Part shown: positions 6,054 through 6,109 of the stretch, in pieces
Numbering within the stretch: the first letter of the stretch is position 1
Layout of the letters: each line of letters begins with the position of its first letter
Source of the DNA: Anaerolineales bacterium
GTDB taxonomy: Bacteria; Chloroflexota; Anaerolineae; Anaerolineales; DRMV01
Direction of reading: 5' to 3'
Length of the DNA: 6,109 bases
Assembly: GCA_027044735.1 (NCBI GenBank)
Contig: JALUBW010000028.1
Span: forward strand, 1 to 6,109
Position numbers and translations under genes: made by a program
Notes under the pieces: generated by a model
What the model saw: the letters and a program-made list of their open reading frames with translations, nothing else
What the model was told of the DNA's origin: nothing
Databases searched by the model: none

Positions 6054-6088
6054 CACAGAATGCACAGAAATTTGCAGAGAACACAGAA
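6054..6088. repeat. CACAGAA short interspersed repeats
   Basis: CACAGAA occurs at 6054-6060, 6063-6069 and 6082-6088, with a degenerate GCAGAGA at 6074-6080. Spacing is irregular (9 then 19 bp). It continues the repeat-rich gene-free end of the window (5961-6109), in which I see no gene. Confidence 0.65.
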
Positions 6089-6109
6089 ACTTTTTCTTGG
6101 CGTCCTTTG

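Noticed and set aside
5971..6088. CRISPR array in the terminal repeats
   Set aside because: The units are only 7-10 bp, abut each other or are irregular, and there are no unique spacers of constant length.

Overview
This is bacterial chromosomal DNA with moderately high GC, mostly housekeeping and densely packed. Nothing in it is phage, plasmid, transposon or CRISPR. From general gene style (full-length ClpB, SurE, an SDR with a degenerate catalytic tetrad, two small uncharacterised proteins, CACAGA-type intergenic repeats) I tentatively suspect Chloroflexota, perhaps Anaerolineae. No single marker here proves that.

Layout, left to right. (1) 35-2638, minus: clpB, the ATP-dependent disaggregase. 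(2) 2639-2815: a compact regulatory stretch. It holds the clpB ribosome-binding site, a clpB promoter whose -35 region is replaced by three direct repeats at exact 11-bp spacing (CTTACAT-type, the layout bound by OmpR/PhoB-type response regulators), the surE terminator, and a perfect 16-bp parS centromere site (TGTTTCACGTGAAACA) touching the surE stop codon. (3) 2816-3610, minus: surE, a 5'/3'-nucleotidase. (4) 3655-4054, minus: a tRNA operon with its own promoter and terminator, in transcript order tRNA-Ser(UGA), tRNA-Ser(GCU), tRNA-Arg(GCG). The Arg anticodon is unusual for bacteria. A second strong promoter lies upstream at 4140-4169. (5) 4188-5290, minus: a two-gene operon, first a 94-residue uncharacterised protein, then an SDR-family protein with a TTG start and lacking the catalytic Tyr and Lys. 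(6) 5343-5960, plus: a divergently transcribed 205-residue membrane-anchored protein of unknown function, with a clear promoter inside the 52-bp divergent gap. (7) 5961-6109: three families of short degenerate tandem repeats and no gene.

How the parts may relate. ClpB (protein rescue) and SurE (stationary-phase/stress nucleotidase) are both stress-associated, but they are separated by a terminator and so are independently transcribed. The parS site suggests this locus is origin-proximal, since chromosomal parS sites usually cluster near oriC. The most interesting items are the parS site, the response-regulator-like repeat array in front of clpB, the tRNA-Arg(GCG), and the unexplained divergent trio (94-aa protein, degenerate SDR, 205-aa membrane protein).
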